Shown: one piece after another, positions 37,880 to 47,390 of the stretch
Position numbering within the stretch: position 1 is the stretch's first letter
Layout: each line of letters begins with the position of its first letter
Origin: Bartonella sp. M0177
Lineage (GTDB): Bacteria; Pseudomonadota; Alphaproteobacteria; Rhizobiales; Rhizobiaceae
Assembly (NCBI RefSeq): GCF_016102285.1
Contig: NZ_JACFOY010000001.1
Span: forward strand, 2,420,017 to 2,484,016
DNA: 64,000 nt
Direction of reading: 5' to 3'
Made by a program: the position numbers and the translations under genes
The notes under the pieces: generated by a model
What the model saw: the letters and a program-made list of their open reading frames with translations, nothing else
Told to the model about the DNA's origin: nothing
The model's database searches: none

Positions 37880-40828
37880 ATGCAAAAAAATGATCACCTT
37901 TTTCTCGTTGACGGTTCAAGTTATATCTTTCGCGCCTATCATGCCTTGCCGCCATTAACACGGAAAAAAGACGGTTTGCCGGTTGGCGCGCTGGCCGGTT
38001 TTTGCAATATGCTCTGGAAATTGCTGTGCGATGCGCGTGATACTGCAGTTGGCGTCGTGCCAACGCATTTTGCGGTCATTTTTGATTATTCGTCGGAAAC
38101 ATTCCGTAAAAAGATATATCCCGAATATAAAGCGAACCGCCCTACTCCACCCGACGATCTTATTCCCCAATTCAGCCTTATCAGACAGGCGACCCGCGCT
38201 TTCAACCTGCCATGCATTGAAAAAGAAGGTTATGAGGCAGACGACATTATTGCAACTTATGCGTCCGAGGCCACCCGAAGTGGTGCGAAAACGACAATCA
38301 TTTCTTCCGACAAAGACCTCATGCAACTCGTCAATCAACAGGTCGGGATGTATGACGGCATGAAAGACCGACCGATCGGCATTAAAGAAGTGATCGAAAA
38401 ATGGGGCGTTCCGCCTGAAAAGATGATTGATTTGCAATCGCTTACCGGTGATTCGACCGATAATGTTCCAGGTGTGCCGGGTATTGGACCGAAAACAGCA
38501 GCCCAACTTCTTGACGAATTCGGCGATCTCGATACGCTTTTGGCTCATGCCGGTGACATCAAACAACAAAAACGTCGCGAAAATATTATCGAATTTGCCG
38601 ATCAGGCAAGATTGGCGCGTCAGCTTGTAACATTAAAAACCGATGTTCCGCTTGAAACCGGTCTTGACGGCCTCCTGTTGGAGCCAACCGACGGGCCGCG
38701 CCTTATCGGCTTTTTGAAAGCAATGGAATTCAATTCTTTGACGCGTCGTGTTGCAGAAGCGACCAATTGTGATGCGGCTTTGATCGAGCCGGTGGAGCTT
38801 GATGTCGAATGGGGCAAGAGTGCCCATGGGCCAGATCTTGAGGAAGGTTCGGATGTCGGCGGAGCGCCGGACGTGAATAACAATGGTCAACAAGAACAAA
38901 AAAGCGGCTCTGACGAAGTACAAGAAAACACCCCGCAGCTTCTTGCAGAAAAACGAAAAAAAGAAGCACTTACAGAAAAAATAGATACGACCGCTTATCA
39001 CACCATAACCGACGAAGCCGAATTGAAACAATGGCTTGATCGGGCGCTGGATCAGGGGTTTTTTGCATTCGATACCGAAACGACTTCGCTTGACCCTATG
39101 CAAGCGGAACTTGTCGGCTTTTCTATAGGTCTTAAGCCCGGTGAAGCGGCTTATGTGCCACTTAACCATGTCGATGGTAGCAATGATTTGCTGGGCGGCG
39201 GACGTCTGAAGGGACAAATTGATACCCAAAAAGCCGTCGCTTTACTGAAGCCGGTATTGGAAAATCCTGCAATTTTAAAAATTGCGCAAAATATGAAATA
39301 TGATTGGCTGGTGATGCGGCAATATCATGTCACAATCCGGTCTTTCGACGATACCATGTTGCTTTCCTATGTTCTCGATGCAGGAAATTTAACCCATGGA
39401 ATGGATGCACTTTCCGAGCGCTGGTTGGGGCATAAGCCGATTACATTCAAAGAGGTTGCCGGAAGTGGAAAAACGGCAACCGGTTTTGCTGCTGTCGATT
39501 TGAAACGGGCAACACAATATGCGGCCGAAGATGCCGATGTTACGTTGCGACTTTGGCGGGTTTTAAAACCCCAAATTGTCGCCCGCGGTGTTACCCGCGT
39601 TTATGAGCGTCTGGAGCGGCCATTGGTGACAGTTCTTGCCCGCATGGAAGAACGCGGAGTTCTGGTTGACCGGCAATTATTGTCACGATTATCCGGTGAG
39701 CTTGCCCAGTCGGCGGCCGCTTTGGAAGATGAAATCTATCAACTGGCGGGAGAAAAATTCAATATCGGCTCGCCCAAGCAATTGGGAGAAATTTTATTCG
39801 GCAAAATGGGCTTGCCCGGCGGCTCGAAAACAAAGACCGGCCAATGGTCAACATCGGCTCAGGTTCTTGAAGATCTGGCAGCAGAGGGGCATGAATTACC
39901 CCGCAAGATTGTTGATTGGCGCCAGCTCACAAAATTGAAGTCGACTTATACCGATGCACTCCCGAATTATATTTTACCTGAAACAGGGCGCGTTCATACG
40001 AATTATTCAATGGCGGCAACGTCAACCGGACGGCTTGCCTCGTCAGACCCGAATTTGCAAAATATTCCGGTTCGCACACCGGAGGGAAGAAAAATCCGTG
40101 CCGCTTTTATAGCCGGTCCCGGAAATTTGCTACTGTCTGCCGATTACAGCCAGATTGAACTGCGTGTTCTTGCCCATGTCGCCGACATCAAAGCTTTGAA
40201 AAAAGCATTTGCAGACGGCCTTGATATTCATGCAATGACAGCATCGGAAATGTTCGGTGTGCCGATCGAGGGTATGCCACCGGAAGTTCGTCGCCGTGCC
40301 AAAGCGATCAATTTCGGCATTATTTATGGCATTTCCGCTTTCGGACTTGCCAATCAATTGTCGATTCCGCGCGAGGAAGCAGCCCAATATATCCGTACCT
40401 ATTTCGAACGTTTTCCCGGCATTAAAGACTATATGGAAAAGACCAAAGCTTTTGCGCATGAGCATGGTTTTGTCGAGACAATTTTCGGACGTCGTGCACA
40501 TTATCCGGATATCAATTCCAAAAGCGCACAAGTGCGGGCTTTCAACGAGAGAGCGGCAATCAACGCACCAATTCAGGGGGCCGCTGCCGATATTATCCGC
40601 CGTGCCATGATAAAAATGGATGACGCGCTGAAGGAAGCCGGCTTATCGGCCAAAATGTTGTTGCAGGTTCATGATGAACTGATTTTTGAATTGCCTGAAA
40701 ACGAAGTTGAAAAAACCACCGCTCTTGTAAAAAATGTGATGGAGAATGCGACAATGCCGGCACTATCCTTATCTGTGCCACTTAAAGTCGATGCGCGCGC
40801 TGCTAAAAATTGGGATGAAGCCCATTAA
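37880..40828 (+). CDS. polA: DNA polymerase I
   Basis: 982 residues from the ATG at 37880 (AGGA at 6-nt spacing). Three domains: 5'-3' exonuclease at the N-terminus (LFLVDGSSYIFRAYHALPPL, then SSDKDLMQLV and GVPGIGPKTAAQLL); an acidic low-complexity linker (about residues 310-365); 3'-5' exonuclease with GFFAFDTETTSLDP, so the proofreading acidic residues are kept; and the polymerase with SADYSQIELRVLAH, RRRAKAINFGIIYGISAFGLA-type O-helix and QVHDELIFE. It processes Okazaki fragments and fills repair gaps. Confidence 0.97.
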   Translation: MQKNDHLFLVDGSSYIFRAYHALPPLTRKKDGLPVGALAGFCNMLWKLLCDARDTAVGVVPTHFAVIFDYSSETFRKKIYPEYKANRPTPPDDLIPQFSLIRQATRAFNLPCIEKEGYEADDIIATYASEATRSGAKTTIISSDKDLMQLVNQQVGMYDGMKDRPIGIKEVIEKWGVPPEKMIDLQSLTGDSTDNVPGVPGIGPKTAAQLLDEFGDLDTLLAHAGDIKQQKRRENIIEFADQARLARQLVTLKTDVPLETGLDGLLLEPTDGPRLIGFLKAMEFNSLTRRVAEATNCDAALIEPVELDVEWGKSAHGPDLEEGSDVGGAPDVNNNGQQEQKSGSDEVQENTPQLLAEKRKKEALTEKIDTTAYHTITDEAELKQWLDRALDQGFFAFDTETTSLDPMQAELVGFSIGLKPGEAAYVPLNHVDGSNDLLGGGRLKGQIDTQKAVALLKPVLENPAILKIAQNMKYDWLVMRQYHVTIRSFDDTMLLSYVLDAGNLTHGMDALSERWLGHKPITFKEVAGSGKTATGFAAVDLKRATQYAAEDADVTLRLWRVLKPQIVARGVTRVYERLERPLVTVLARMEERGVLVDRQLLSRLSGELAQSAAALEDEIYQLAGEKFNIGSPKQLGEILFGKMGLPGGSKTKTGQWSTSAQVLEDLAAEGHELPRKIVDWRQLTKLKSTYTDALPNYILPETGRVHTNYSMAATSTGRLASSDPNLQNIPVRTPEGRKIRAAFIAGPGNLLLSADYSQIELRVLAHVADIKALKKAFADGLDIHAMTASEMFGVPIEGMPPEVRRRAKAINFGIIYGISAFGLANQLSIPREEAAQYIRTYFERFPGIKDYMEKTKAFAHEHGFVETIFGRRAHYPDINSKSAQVRAFNERAAINAPIQGAAADIIRRAMIKMDDALKEAGLSAKMLLQVHDELIFELPENEVEKTTALVKNVMENATMPALSLSVPLKVDARAAKNWDEAH

Positions 40829-40915
40829 AAAGAGCCATATTGAAAGTATTATTCTGCTTATTGTGACTTGAAAACCGGCTGATGCTGCACTTGAAATAGA
40901 AAATAATGCTCCATA

Positions 40916-40945
40916 TTGCTCCCTATTACTTTGAGTAGGGAGCAA
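40916..40945 (+). promoter_or_regulatory. Hairpin that masks the ribosome site of the following small gene
   Basis: TTGCTCCCTA (40916-40925) pairs perfectly with TAGGGAGCAA (40936-40945), 10 bp, 10-nt loop. The right arm is the Shine-Dalgarno region (AGGGAG) of the gene starting at 40950. No T-run follows, so it is not a good polA terminator. Confidence 0.5.
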
Positions 40946-40949
40946 TTTG

Positions 40950-41102
40950 ATGAACCGGAATTTCCTTTTTCTTATTATTGGCGTTCTTATCGTTGTTGTT
41001 GCAGGTTTGGGTTATAAATTTTACCAACAGAAACAACAGCAAAAACCCTCAGGCATCGAAATGACAATCGATAAAAATGGTGTTTCGGTCGACCGTCACT
41101 AG
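40950..41102 (+). CDS. Small single-pass membrane protein
   Basis: 50 residues, ATG at 40950 with GGGAG 8-13 nt upstream. A hydrophobic helix near the N-terminus (FLFLIIGVLIVVVAGLGY, residues 5-22) is followed by a Gln/Lys-rich stretch and the polar tail GIEMTIDKNGVSVDRH. It resembles small hypothetical proteins of Rhizobiales with the same plan (one helix, then a GI(E)xxIxKxGxSxE-like end), but I know no function. The hairpin over its ribosome site suggests regulated translation. Confidence 0.65.
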   Translation: MNRNFLFLIIGVLIVVVAGLGYKFYQQKQQQKPSGIEMTIDKNGVSVDRH

Positions 41103-41216
41103 TGTTCCGATAAAACAATATTTAGAGAATGATAACAGCTAAAGGTGACGTGTTTTTCAATCGTCATTAATCTTATATTTGCATCGTTGTTCACGTCCCG
41201 ATCCGGTCAAGATATA

Positions 41217-41230
41217 ATCCCGATCGGGAT
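41217..41230. promoter_or_regulatory. Perfect 14-bp palindrome ATCCCGATCGGGAT
   Basis: Centred in an AT-rich stretch (ATATA on both sides) 140 bp upstream of the 41372 gene; a second half-copy (AATCGGGTT) follows at 41243. This looks like an operator for a dimeric regulator, but no regulator gene is near. Confidence 0.35.
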
Positions 41231-41371
41231 ATAATATAGTTCAATCGGGTTAACGATACTATTCTCAAAAAAAGAGGAGTATGGTATCTAAAAAAGCTTT
41301 TTGAAAAGGCGGGATTATTCACAGAAATTTGGTAATGACTCGAACAGCAATTTAGGGAAGAAGTAATAGAA

Positions 41372-41950
41372 ATGTTAAGTTACATTTTTTCTATTAAAGG
41401 TTTTGTTCTTTCACTGGATGGACTTCTACTTTCGTTCCTGGTTGGTGCTGTGCTCGCCTATTTTACCAATATCAGTTTGAAGACGCTTTATCGCATTCCC
41501 TATATGTTCATGCTTGCCGTTGCGTTTTTGGGCTATGTTTTATTAACTTATGCAATCAATTTGCTAGTGTTCAGATTAATTGGCACATTGCCACTGACAT
41601 TTCTGACTTTGCTCGCAGCTATCCCGCCATTTTTGTTCGGTTATATCGCCATGTATCTTTCTGTTTCCCGTGCGCGGGATGGATTCGGTAAAAAAGGCGC
41701 TGCCTGGCTTCTGGTCATACCACTTCTCAATCTTGGCTTATTCATTGTCACGCTTGATGATGATCCGGAAGATAAGGAAGAAAAGCCGATCAACCGGAAC
41801 CCGATTGAAACACCGGCTTTTATGAATGGTGCAACCGGTGTTATCGCCGCAACAATTCTTTTCACATTGAGTTTCACTGGCGGAATGATGTTGGTGACTT
41901 ATCCGAGCATCTACCGAATTCCGGAACTACTGTATATGGGAACCCGCTAA
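41372..41950 (+). CDS. Uncharacterised membrane protein
   Basis: 192 residues with about five hydrophobic segments (around 10-30, 44-66, 72-95, 108-127, 153-178). An acidic cytoplasmic-type loop (DDDPEDKEEKPINRNP) separates the last two. I do not recognise the family and see no motif pointing to activity. It is alone, with a possible operator 140 bp upstream. Confidence 0.7.
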   Translation: MLSYIFSIKGFVLSLDGLLLSFLVGAVLAYFTNISLKTLYRIPYMFMLAVAFLGYVLLTYAINLLVFRLIGTLPLTFLTLLAAIPPFLFGYIAMYLSVSRARDGFGKKGAAWLLVIPLLNLGLFIVTLDDDPEDKEEKPINRNPIETPAFMNGATGVIAATILFTLSFTGGMMLVTYPSIYRIPELLYMGTR

Positions 41951-41997
41951 CGGACTGAAGTTTTTGGGTCAATATAGCAAAGGGCAGAATCGTTTTA

Positions 41998-42195
41998 TCA
42001 GTGTTTCAAAGGGCAGCTTGACAGGCCGAATATTTTATAAAGCGGGCAAAAACCGATAATTGCGGTGATAAGTGGTATAAGGCCGATCAAGCCAAACCAG
42101 CGCGCACCACTATCAAGAAAGAAAATAAGAGAAAGTAGAACAATACCGATAATGATACGGATAATGCGATCAACGCTACCAAGATTTTGTGTCAT
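41998..42195 (-). CDS. DUF2892 (YgaP transmembrane-like) protein
   Basis: 65 residues. The N-terminus NLGSVDRIIRIIIGIVLLSL and the end LIGLIPLITAIIGFCPLYKIFGLSSC are the hallmarks of the DUF2892/YgaP membrane domain: two helices with a GFCPLY turn and a C-terminal Cys. In E. coli this domain is fused to a rhodanese; here it stands alone, as is common. Function unknown, possibly sulfur-related. Confidence 0.85.
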   Translation of the reverse strand: MTQNLGSVDRIIRIIIGIVLLSLIFFLDSGARWFGLIGLIPLITAIIGFCPLYKIFGLSSCPLKH

Positions 42196-42411
42196 CCGAG
42201 AAGCCTTTCCAATTTAGTTCTCTTGTAGATTTAGGCTTGCGGATTGGAAAAAACAATCCTTCAGCCGGTAATTCGGAGCCTTTCACCTTGGCACTTGGGA
42301 TGAAATGCGCTTGGTGATCGTTATCGGTATTTTTTTGTTTTGCAGGAATGTGTTAACGACGTAACTTGCCGGATTCGGAGACGATAAAAAGGCAATAAAA
42401 AGCTAAGACAA

Positions 42412-42445
42412 TAAAAAGCTCCGGAAAATTCATTCCGGAGCTTTG
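42412..42445 (-). terminator. Terminator of argG
   Basis: Minus-strand AAAGCTCCGGAA...TTCCGGAGCTTTTTATTG: a 12-bp-class stem with T-run, 23 nt after the argG stop codon. Confidence 0.8.
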
Positions 42446-42467
42446 GTAAAATCATAAATAAAAATGC

Positions 42468-43688
42468 TTATTTGCGGTCGCGCGCAGCAAGAGTGCGAAG
42501 ACGCAAAGCATTCAATTTGATGAAGCCGGCAGCATCTTTCTGGTTATAGGCACCGTGGTCATCTTCAAATGTAACAAGCGAACTCGAATAAAGCGATTTG
42601 TCACTCTTGCGACCTTCAATAATGACATTGCCCTTATAGAGTTTCAGCTTGACTTCCCCTTCAACATTTTCTTGCGACAGATCTATTGCTGCCTGCAACA
42701 TTTTGCGTTCCGGAGAGAACCAGAAACCGTTGTAAATCAACTCGGCATAACGCGGCATCAACTCGTCTTTCAGATGAGCGGCACCGCGATCAAGCGTGAT
42801 CGATTCAATTGCGCGGTGAGCTGCAAGTAAAATTGTACCACCCGGAGTTTCATAGACACCACGTGATTTCATGCCGACAAAGCGGTTTTCAACCAGATCG
42901 ACACGACCGATTCCATTATCATGACCATATTTATTGAGTTCGGTCAGCAATGTTGCCGGCGACATTTGTTTGCCATTGATTGAAACAGCGTCGCCTTTTT
43001 TGAAGCCGATGGTGATAATTGTCGGTTTATCGGGTGCATTTTCAGGCGAGACAGTGCGCAAATGCACATATTCTGGAGCCGGAAGTGACGGGTCTTCCAA
43101 CACTTTGCCCTCTGAAGACGAGTGAAGCAAATTCGCGTCGACCGAAAACGGTGCTTCGCCCTGTTTATCTTTCGTCACTGGAATCTGGTGTTTCTGGGCA
43201 AAATCCAGAAGTTCTGTACGGCTCTTGAAATTCCAGTCACGCCATGGCGCAATGATCTTGATATCGGGGTTCAAAGCATAAGCTGAGAGTTCGAAACGAA
43301 CCTGATCATTGCCTTTACCGGTGGCGCCATGAGCAATCGCATCTGCACCGGTTTTTTTGGCAATCTCGATCAGATGTTTTGAAATGAGCGGGCGGGCAAT
43401 TGATGTTCCAAGAAGGTAGACACCTTCATAAACTGCGTTGGCGCGAAACATCGGAAATACGAAATCGCGAACAAATTCTTCGCGCAGATCTTCCATAAAA
43501 ATCTGTTTGGCACCGAGCATTTCGGCTTTGCGGCGTGCCGGCTCAAGCTCTTCGCCCTGCCCCAGATCGGCTGTGAATGTGATAACTTCAGCACCGAGTT
43601 CGGTTTGCAACCATTTCAATATGATTGAAGTATCAAGGCCGCCTGAATAGGCCAGTACAACTTTTTTAACGTCTTTCCACTTTTCCAT
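42468..43688 (-). CDS. argG: Argininosuccinate synthase
   Basis: 406 residues from the ATG at 43688 (family length; the frame is open further upstream). The N-type ATP pyrophosphatase loop [18 protein letters not shown] lies at the N-terminus; [29 protein letters not shown] and the C-terminal half are typical. Joins citrulline and aspartate using ATP. argH is found at 51.8 kb rather than adjacent. Confidence 0.96.
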   Translation of the reverse strand: MEKWKDVKKVVLAYSGGLDTSIILKWLQTELGAEVITFTADLGQGEELEPARRKAEMLGAKQIFMEDLREEFVRDFVFPMFRANAVYEGVYLLGTSIARPLISKHLIEIAKKTGADAIAHGATGKGNDQVRFELSAYALNPDIKIIAPWRDWNFKSRTELLDFAQKHQIPVTKDKQGEAPFSVDANLLHSSSEGKVLEDPSLPAPEYVHLRTVSPENAPDKPTIITIGFKKGDAVSINGKQMSPATLLTELNKYGHDNGIGRVDLVENRFVGMKSRGVYETPGGTILLAAHRAIESITLDRGAAHLKDELMPRYAELIYNGFWFSPERKMLQAAIDLSQENVEGEVKLKLYKGNVIIEGRKSDKSLYSSSLVTFEDDHGAYNQKDAAGFIKLNALRLRTLAARDRK

Positions 43689-43866
43689 TTTTTCTGTCCG
43701 ATAATTAATGGCCCCAATTGATTGACCCGATTGAATTGATATGAGCTGTTTTATCAGGAGATAGCAACCATGCAAGCAATCAAAAATTTTTTCTTACATA
43801 AAACTTATAAAAACAGATTGAAATGGTTTGATAAAACAATAAGACAAAGATGATTAACGAGAGATC

Positions 43867-44514
43867 ATGATCATGTCTTTCTTGCCAGACGCCCATGTGT
43901 TTTTGGAATTTGCCGGTGCAGCAATCATTTTGACACTCATTCCTGGTCCCGATATGGCGCTTTTTGTTGGCCGCGCCATATCGCAGGGAAAAGCGGCTGG
44001 CCTTGCCTGTATTGCCGGTTGTACAACCGGCATTATCATTCAGGTTTTTGCGGTCTCTGTCGGCCTCTCGGCATTGATAATAGCTTCGCCAATGGCGTTT
44101 TTTATTCTCAAAGTGGCGGGCTCGGTCTATCTTCTATGGCTTGCTCTACAAGCGCTTTTGAACCGGTCGAATTTTTTGGTCGACGGAAAAAAGCAGAAGA
44201 AACTCAGTGTAAAACGGAATTACCTTACCGGTCTTGCGATCAATTTGTTAAATCCGAAAGTTCTTCTCTTCAATTTGACCTTTTTACCGCAATTTGTGGA
44301 TGCACTCGACCCGCATGCGCCTGAAAAGATATTTTTTCTCGGAGCTTCTTTCATTCCGATATCCCTTCCCTTCACGGTTTCGATGGTTTTAGCTGCCGAC
44401 AAATTTGCGAGAGCCTTAAAAGAAAACCCGCATTTTGTAAGAATACTTGATTTTTTAATGGCCGGAATTTTTACAGCCTTTGCAGTCCGGCTGATCGTGA
44501 CCGAAGTTAAATAA
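43867..44514 (+). CDS. LysE/RhtB family amino-acid exporter
   Basis: 215 residues, about six membrane segments; LTLIPGPDMALFVGRAISQG carries the family PGPD motif and GLAINLLNPKVLLF the conserved N-PK motif. Likely exports an amino acid or homoserine lactone-type compound; substrate unknown. Starts at ATG 43867 or 43873. Unlinked to the other LysE gene at 6.8 kb. Confidence 0.88.
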   Translation: MIMSFLPDAHVFLEFAGAAIILTLIPGPDMALFVGRAISQGKAAGLACIAGCTTGIIIQVFAVSVGLSALIIASPMAFFILKVAGSVYLLWLALQALLNRSNFLVDGKKQKKLSVKRNYLTGLAINLLNPKVLLFNLTFLPQFVDALDPHAPEKIFFLGASFIPISLPFTVSMVLAADKFARALKENPHFVRILDFLMAGIFTAFAVRLIVTEVK

Positions 44515-44678
44515 ATATCGGCTTCATCTCGTCGGGGAAAATGGCTATAAATTTGAAAATTGCAAACATGTGTATTCGGAAAAACGGCTAAAAACTTTAT
44601 AAAGTTTGATCTTCCATTGAAGCCGGTCATCCGGTTTTTCCGGCCTCGAAAATTTCTTTTAAACGAGAGGATAAAGAA

Positions 44679-45365
44679 ATGAGTGATTTCATATTTACGC
44701 CACCTGCAACTGTCGGCATCCCGATCAAAGGGAGCAGTAAAGTTTTTCCGGTTCACAGGATTTATTGCGTTGGTCGTAATTATGCAAATCATGCAATAGA
44801 AATGGGGCATGACCCGTCAAAAGAAGCTCCGTTCTTTTTCCAGAAAAATCCGGATAATCTGGTATTTGACGGTGTTTTCCCTTATCCGCCGAAAAGTCAT
44901 GATGTTGAACATGAAATAGAGCTTGTTGTTGCTCTTCAAAAAGGCGGACAAAACCTGACAACGAAAGAGGCAGAAGATTGTGTGTTCGGTTTTGCTGTCG
45001 GCCTTGATATGACGCGACGTGATTTGCAGGCCGAACTTAAAAAAGCGGGGCGTTCATGGGAAACGGCAAAAGCTTTTGAACATTCGGCTCCCTGTTCTCC
45101 TTTGACTGAAAAATCTGAAACCAAAGACATGAACGAAGGTTCGATTACCCTTTCGGTGAATGGTAAAAGTCGCCAATCGGGCAATTTGAACGAGATGATC
45201 TGGAAAATTCCTGAAATGATAGCCTATTTGTCGCAATTATTTGTGTTGCAGGCGGGGGACATTATCATGACGGGAACGCCGGCTGGCGTGGGACCGGTGC
45301 AAAAAGGTGACGAATTGGTAGGCCATATTGACGGGCTGGATGATCTGGTCGTGAAAGTGAATTGA
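44679..45365 (+). CDS. Fumarylacetoacetate hydrolase family protein
   Basis: 228 residues, AGAGG upstream of the ATG. The FAH fold is shown by RIYCVGRNYANHAIEMG, PFFFQKNPDNLVF, the metal-binding Glu residues in DVEHEIELVVAL and Asp in GFAVGLDMTRRDLQ, and GDIIMTGTPAGVGPV. Small stand-alone members hydrolyse acylpyruvates (for example fumarylpyruvate) or decarboxylate oxaloacetate; which applies is not visible. Confidence 0.88.
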   Translation: MSDFIFTPPATVGIPIKGSSKVFPVHRIYCVGRNYANHAIEMGHDPSKEAPFFFQKNPDNLVFDGVFPYPPKSHDVEHEIELVVALQKGGQNLTTKEAEDCVFGFAVGLDMTRRDLQAELKKAGRSWETAKAFEHSAPCSPLTEKSETKDMNEGSITLSVNGKSRQSGNLNEMIWKIPEMIAYLSQLFVLQAGDIIMTGTPAGVGPVQKGDELVGHIDGLDDLVVKVN

Positions 45366-45380
45366 GGGGTGGGGGTATCA

Positions 45381-45428
45381 CACGCACATCCCAAAAAGTG
45401 TGAACGGTTTTTGGACCAGATGTGCGTG
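45381..45428. repeat. Palindromic intergenic repeat, copy 1
   Basis: Ends CACGCACATC and GATGTGCGTG are perfect inverted repeats; the inside has CCAAAAA and TTTTTGG around GTGTGAACGG. The same design (CCxAAAAGTGTGAAACGGTTTTxGG flanked by inverted ends) is common between genes in rhizobia. Confidence 0.75.
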
Positions 45429-45440
45429 CACTTAAAAAGC

Positions 45441-45480
45441 CACATCCCAAAAAGTGTGAAACGTTTTTGGATAAGATGTG
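45441..45480. repeat. Palindromic intergenic repeat, copy 2
   Basis: Same core as copy 1 with ends CACATC/GATGTG. A third, decayed copy begins at about 45498. Together they follow the FAH gene and could also stop or protect its transcript. Confidence 0.75.
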
Positions 45481-45639
45481 CATATGTCTTAAAAACTACA
45501 TTCCGAAAAGCCGGTATGATTTTTTGTGAAAATTGTAGGTGTTAAACCGATATCCTGAAACAATATGACTGCGGATGGACATCAAAACCGGATAATTCTG
45601 TCGGTAGCAATTTGAAAGCCGCTATCAAAAGTAGAAAAA

Positions 45640-46233
45640 TCAGTTCTTGACGGTCTCGCCGGGATAGGCACCCCAAAGTTGATCTTGGGCTACATAACCG
45701 CGTGTATGGTTGACATCAAGTTCGCACCATTTACCGTCACATTTATGAATTGTGGCGATGACACCGGGCTCAAGTTCGGCAGCAAGCGGTGCATTTTCGC
45801 TTGGTTCCCGACGCATGGGGGCAAGCTTGGATTTGTCTTTTTGCCAAGGCGTTATCATTGCTGTGCGATGGCCTGATAAAAGGGACTGGTAAACCCAACC
45901 TTCATCACCATCCGAGTCGCGAATTTTGCGCCATTGGTCATATTCCTGTGTAATTTCCACAGGCAATCCCTGTTTTTGATAAGAGAACACAACCGTATAA
46001 TTACGTCCGGGACCAACGCGTACATTGACACGCGCCGGTTTGATAGAAACAAAACGCGGCAATGGCAAACCGCTAGGACCCACATTTTGGGAAGCTTCTT
46101 GCGCCGCTTCATCTTCTGCAAAGCCGGAAGCGGAAAAAAATAATAAACACAAACCCGTCAAAACCGAACAAATGCTTGCCAGGCAAAACATTCTTCCGAG
46201 GTTTGAAAAACGGAATTTGCTGAAACTGTCCAC
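45640..46233 (-). CDS. Exported bacterial SH3-domain protein
   Basis: 197 residues from a GTG at 46233, chosen because GAGAGG lies 8 nt upstream; the frame also has an in-frame TTG at 46266. A hydrophobic segment (about 15-38, ending ASGFAED) acts as signal peptide. The mature part has two SH3-like repeats: RFVSIKPARVNVRVGPGRNYTVVFSY... with WVYQSLLSGHR, then MRREPSENAPLAAELEPGVIATIHKCDGKWCEL. Such SH3 proteins usually bind peptidoglycan or partner proteins in the periplasm. Confidence 0.82.
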   Translation of the reverse strand: MDSFSKFRFSNLGRMFCLASICSVLTGLCLLFFSASGFAEDEAAQEASQNVGPSGLPLPRFVSIKPARVNVRVGPGRNYTVVFSYQKQGLPVEITQEYDQWRKIRDSDGDEGWVYQSLLSGHRTAMITPWQKDKSKLAPMRREPSENAPLAAELEPGVIATIHKCDGKWCELDVNHTRGYVAQDQLWGAYPGETVKN

Positions 46234-46382
46234 CGTATGTGCCTCTCTTCTCTTGTGTTCAATCAATTCTTTTCTGCTATAAGCAGACCAGACTCATGAC
46301 AGCCTGTTGATCCTATGCCATAGTGCTGGTTAAAGAGGTCTCAATAATCGCGAAAAATATTGGAAATATTTCGAGGTTTTCT

Positions 46383-47390
46383 ATGCAGGGGAAAAAATTA
46401 CCGTTGGTCATTTTGACACGCAAGCTTCCGGAACAGGTTGAAAGACGCATGTGCGAGCTTTTCAATACCGAGGTTGTCAAACAAGATCGGCCGATGTCAC
46501 GACAGGAACTGGTTGATGCTGTAAAACGTGCAGATGTTCTGGTGCCGACAATTTCCGATATCATCGACAAGGATCTTATTGATCAAGCGGGAGATAATCT
46601 CAGGATGATTGCCAATTTCGGCAATGGTACCGATAATATCGACATTAACGCGGCGACCGGTCGTAGTATCCTTGTGACCAACACCCCGAATGTTCAAACA
46701 GAAGATACCGCCGATATGGCAATGGCACTGATACTGGCGGTGCCGCGTCGCCTTGTCGAGGGTGCCAATGTATTGAATGAAAGCGGTATCTGGCCGGGGT
46801 GGTCGCCGGACTGGATGTTGGGACGGCGTATCTACGGAAGGAAACTCGGCATTATCGGTCTCGGGCGCATCGGTACAGCGGTTGCGCGCCGCGCCAAAGC
46901 ATTCGGTCTTTCGATCCACTATCATAATCGCACGCGTGTCAGCGAAAAAATTGAAGAACAGCTTGAAGCGACCTATTGGGCCGATCTTGATGAAATGTTG
47001 AAGACGATTGATATTCTTTCAATCAATTGCCCGCTTACCGAGAACACCTATCATCTCCTTTCAGCCGAACGTCTCGCTTTGATGCAGGAAACAGCCTACG
47101 TCGTTAACACGGCTCGTGGTGAAATTATTGATGAAAATGCCCTTGCCCGACAGATAGAAAATGGCAAACTTGCCGGCGCAGGTCTTGATGTCTTCGAAAA
47201 AGAACCGAATTTCAGTCCGTCGCTTGCCAAATTGGCAAAGCAAGGCAAGGTGGTGCTTTTGCCACATATGGCATCGGCGACGGTCGAAAGCCGGATCAAT
47301 ATGGGGGAAAAAGTCATCATCAATATCAGAGCTTTTATCGACCACCATCGTCCACCCGATCGCATTATCCCTGAAAAATTGCGTTACTGA
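46383..47390 (+). CDS. D-2-hydroxyacid dehydrogenase, glyoxylate/hydroxypyruvate reductase type
   Basis: 335 residues from the ATG at 46383 (GAGG 6 nt upstream). NAD-binding motif GIIGLGRIGTAVARRAKAFG, signatures LSINCPLTENTYHLL and YVVNTARGEIIDENAL with catalytic Arg, then the Glu of VFEKEP and the His of LLPHMASAT. NAD(P)-dependent reduction of glyoxylate, hydroxypyruvate or a related 2-ketoacid is likely; the exact substrate is not set by the motifs. Confidence 0.88.
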   Translation: MQGKKLPLVILTRKLPEQVERRMCELFNTEVVKQDRPMSRQELVDAVKRADVLVPTISDIIDKDLIDQAGDNLRMIANFGNGTDNIDINAATGRSILVTNTPNVQTEDTADMAMALILAVPRRLVEGANVLNESGIWPGWSPDWMLGRRIYGRKLGIIGLGRIGTAVARRAKAFGLSIHYHNRTRVSEKIEEQLEATYWADLDEMLKTIDILSINCPLTENTYHLLSAERLALMQETAYVVNTARGEIIDENALARQIENGKLAGAGLDVFEKEPNFSPSLAKLAKQGKVVLLPHMASATVESRINMGEKVIINIRAFIDHHRPPDRIIPEKLRY

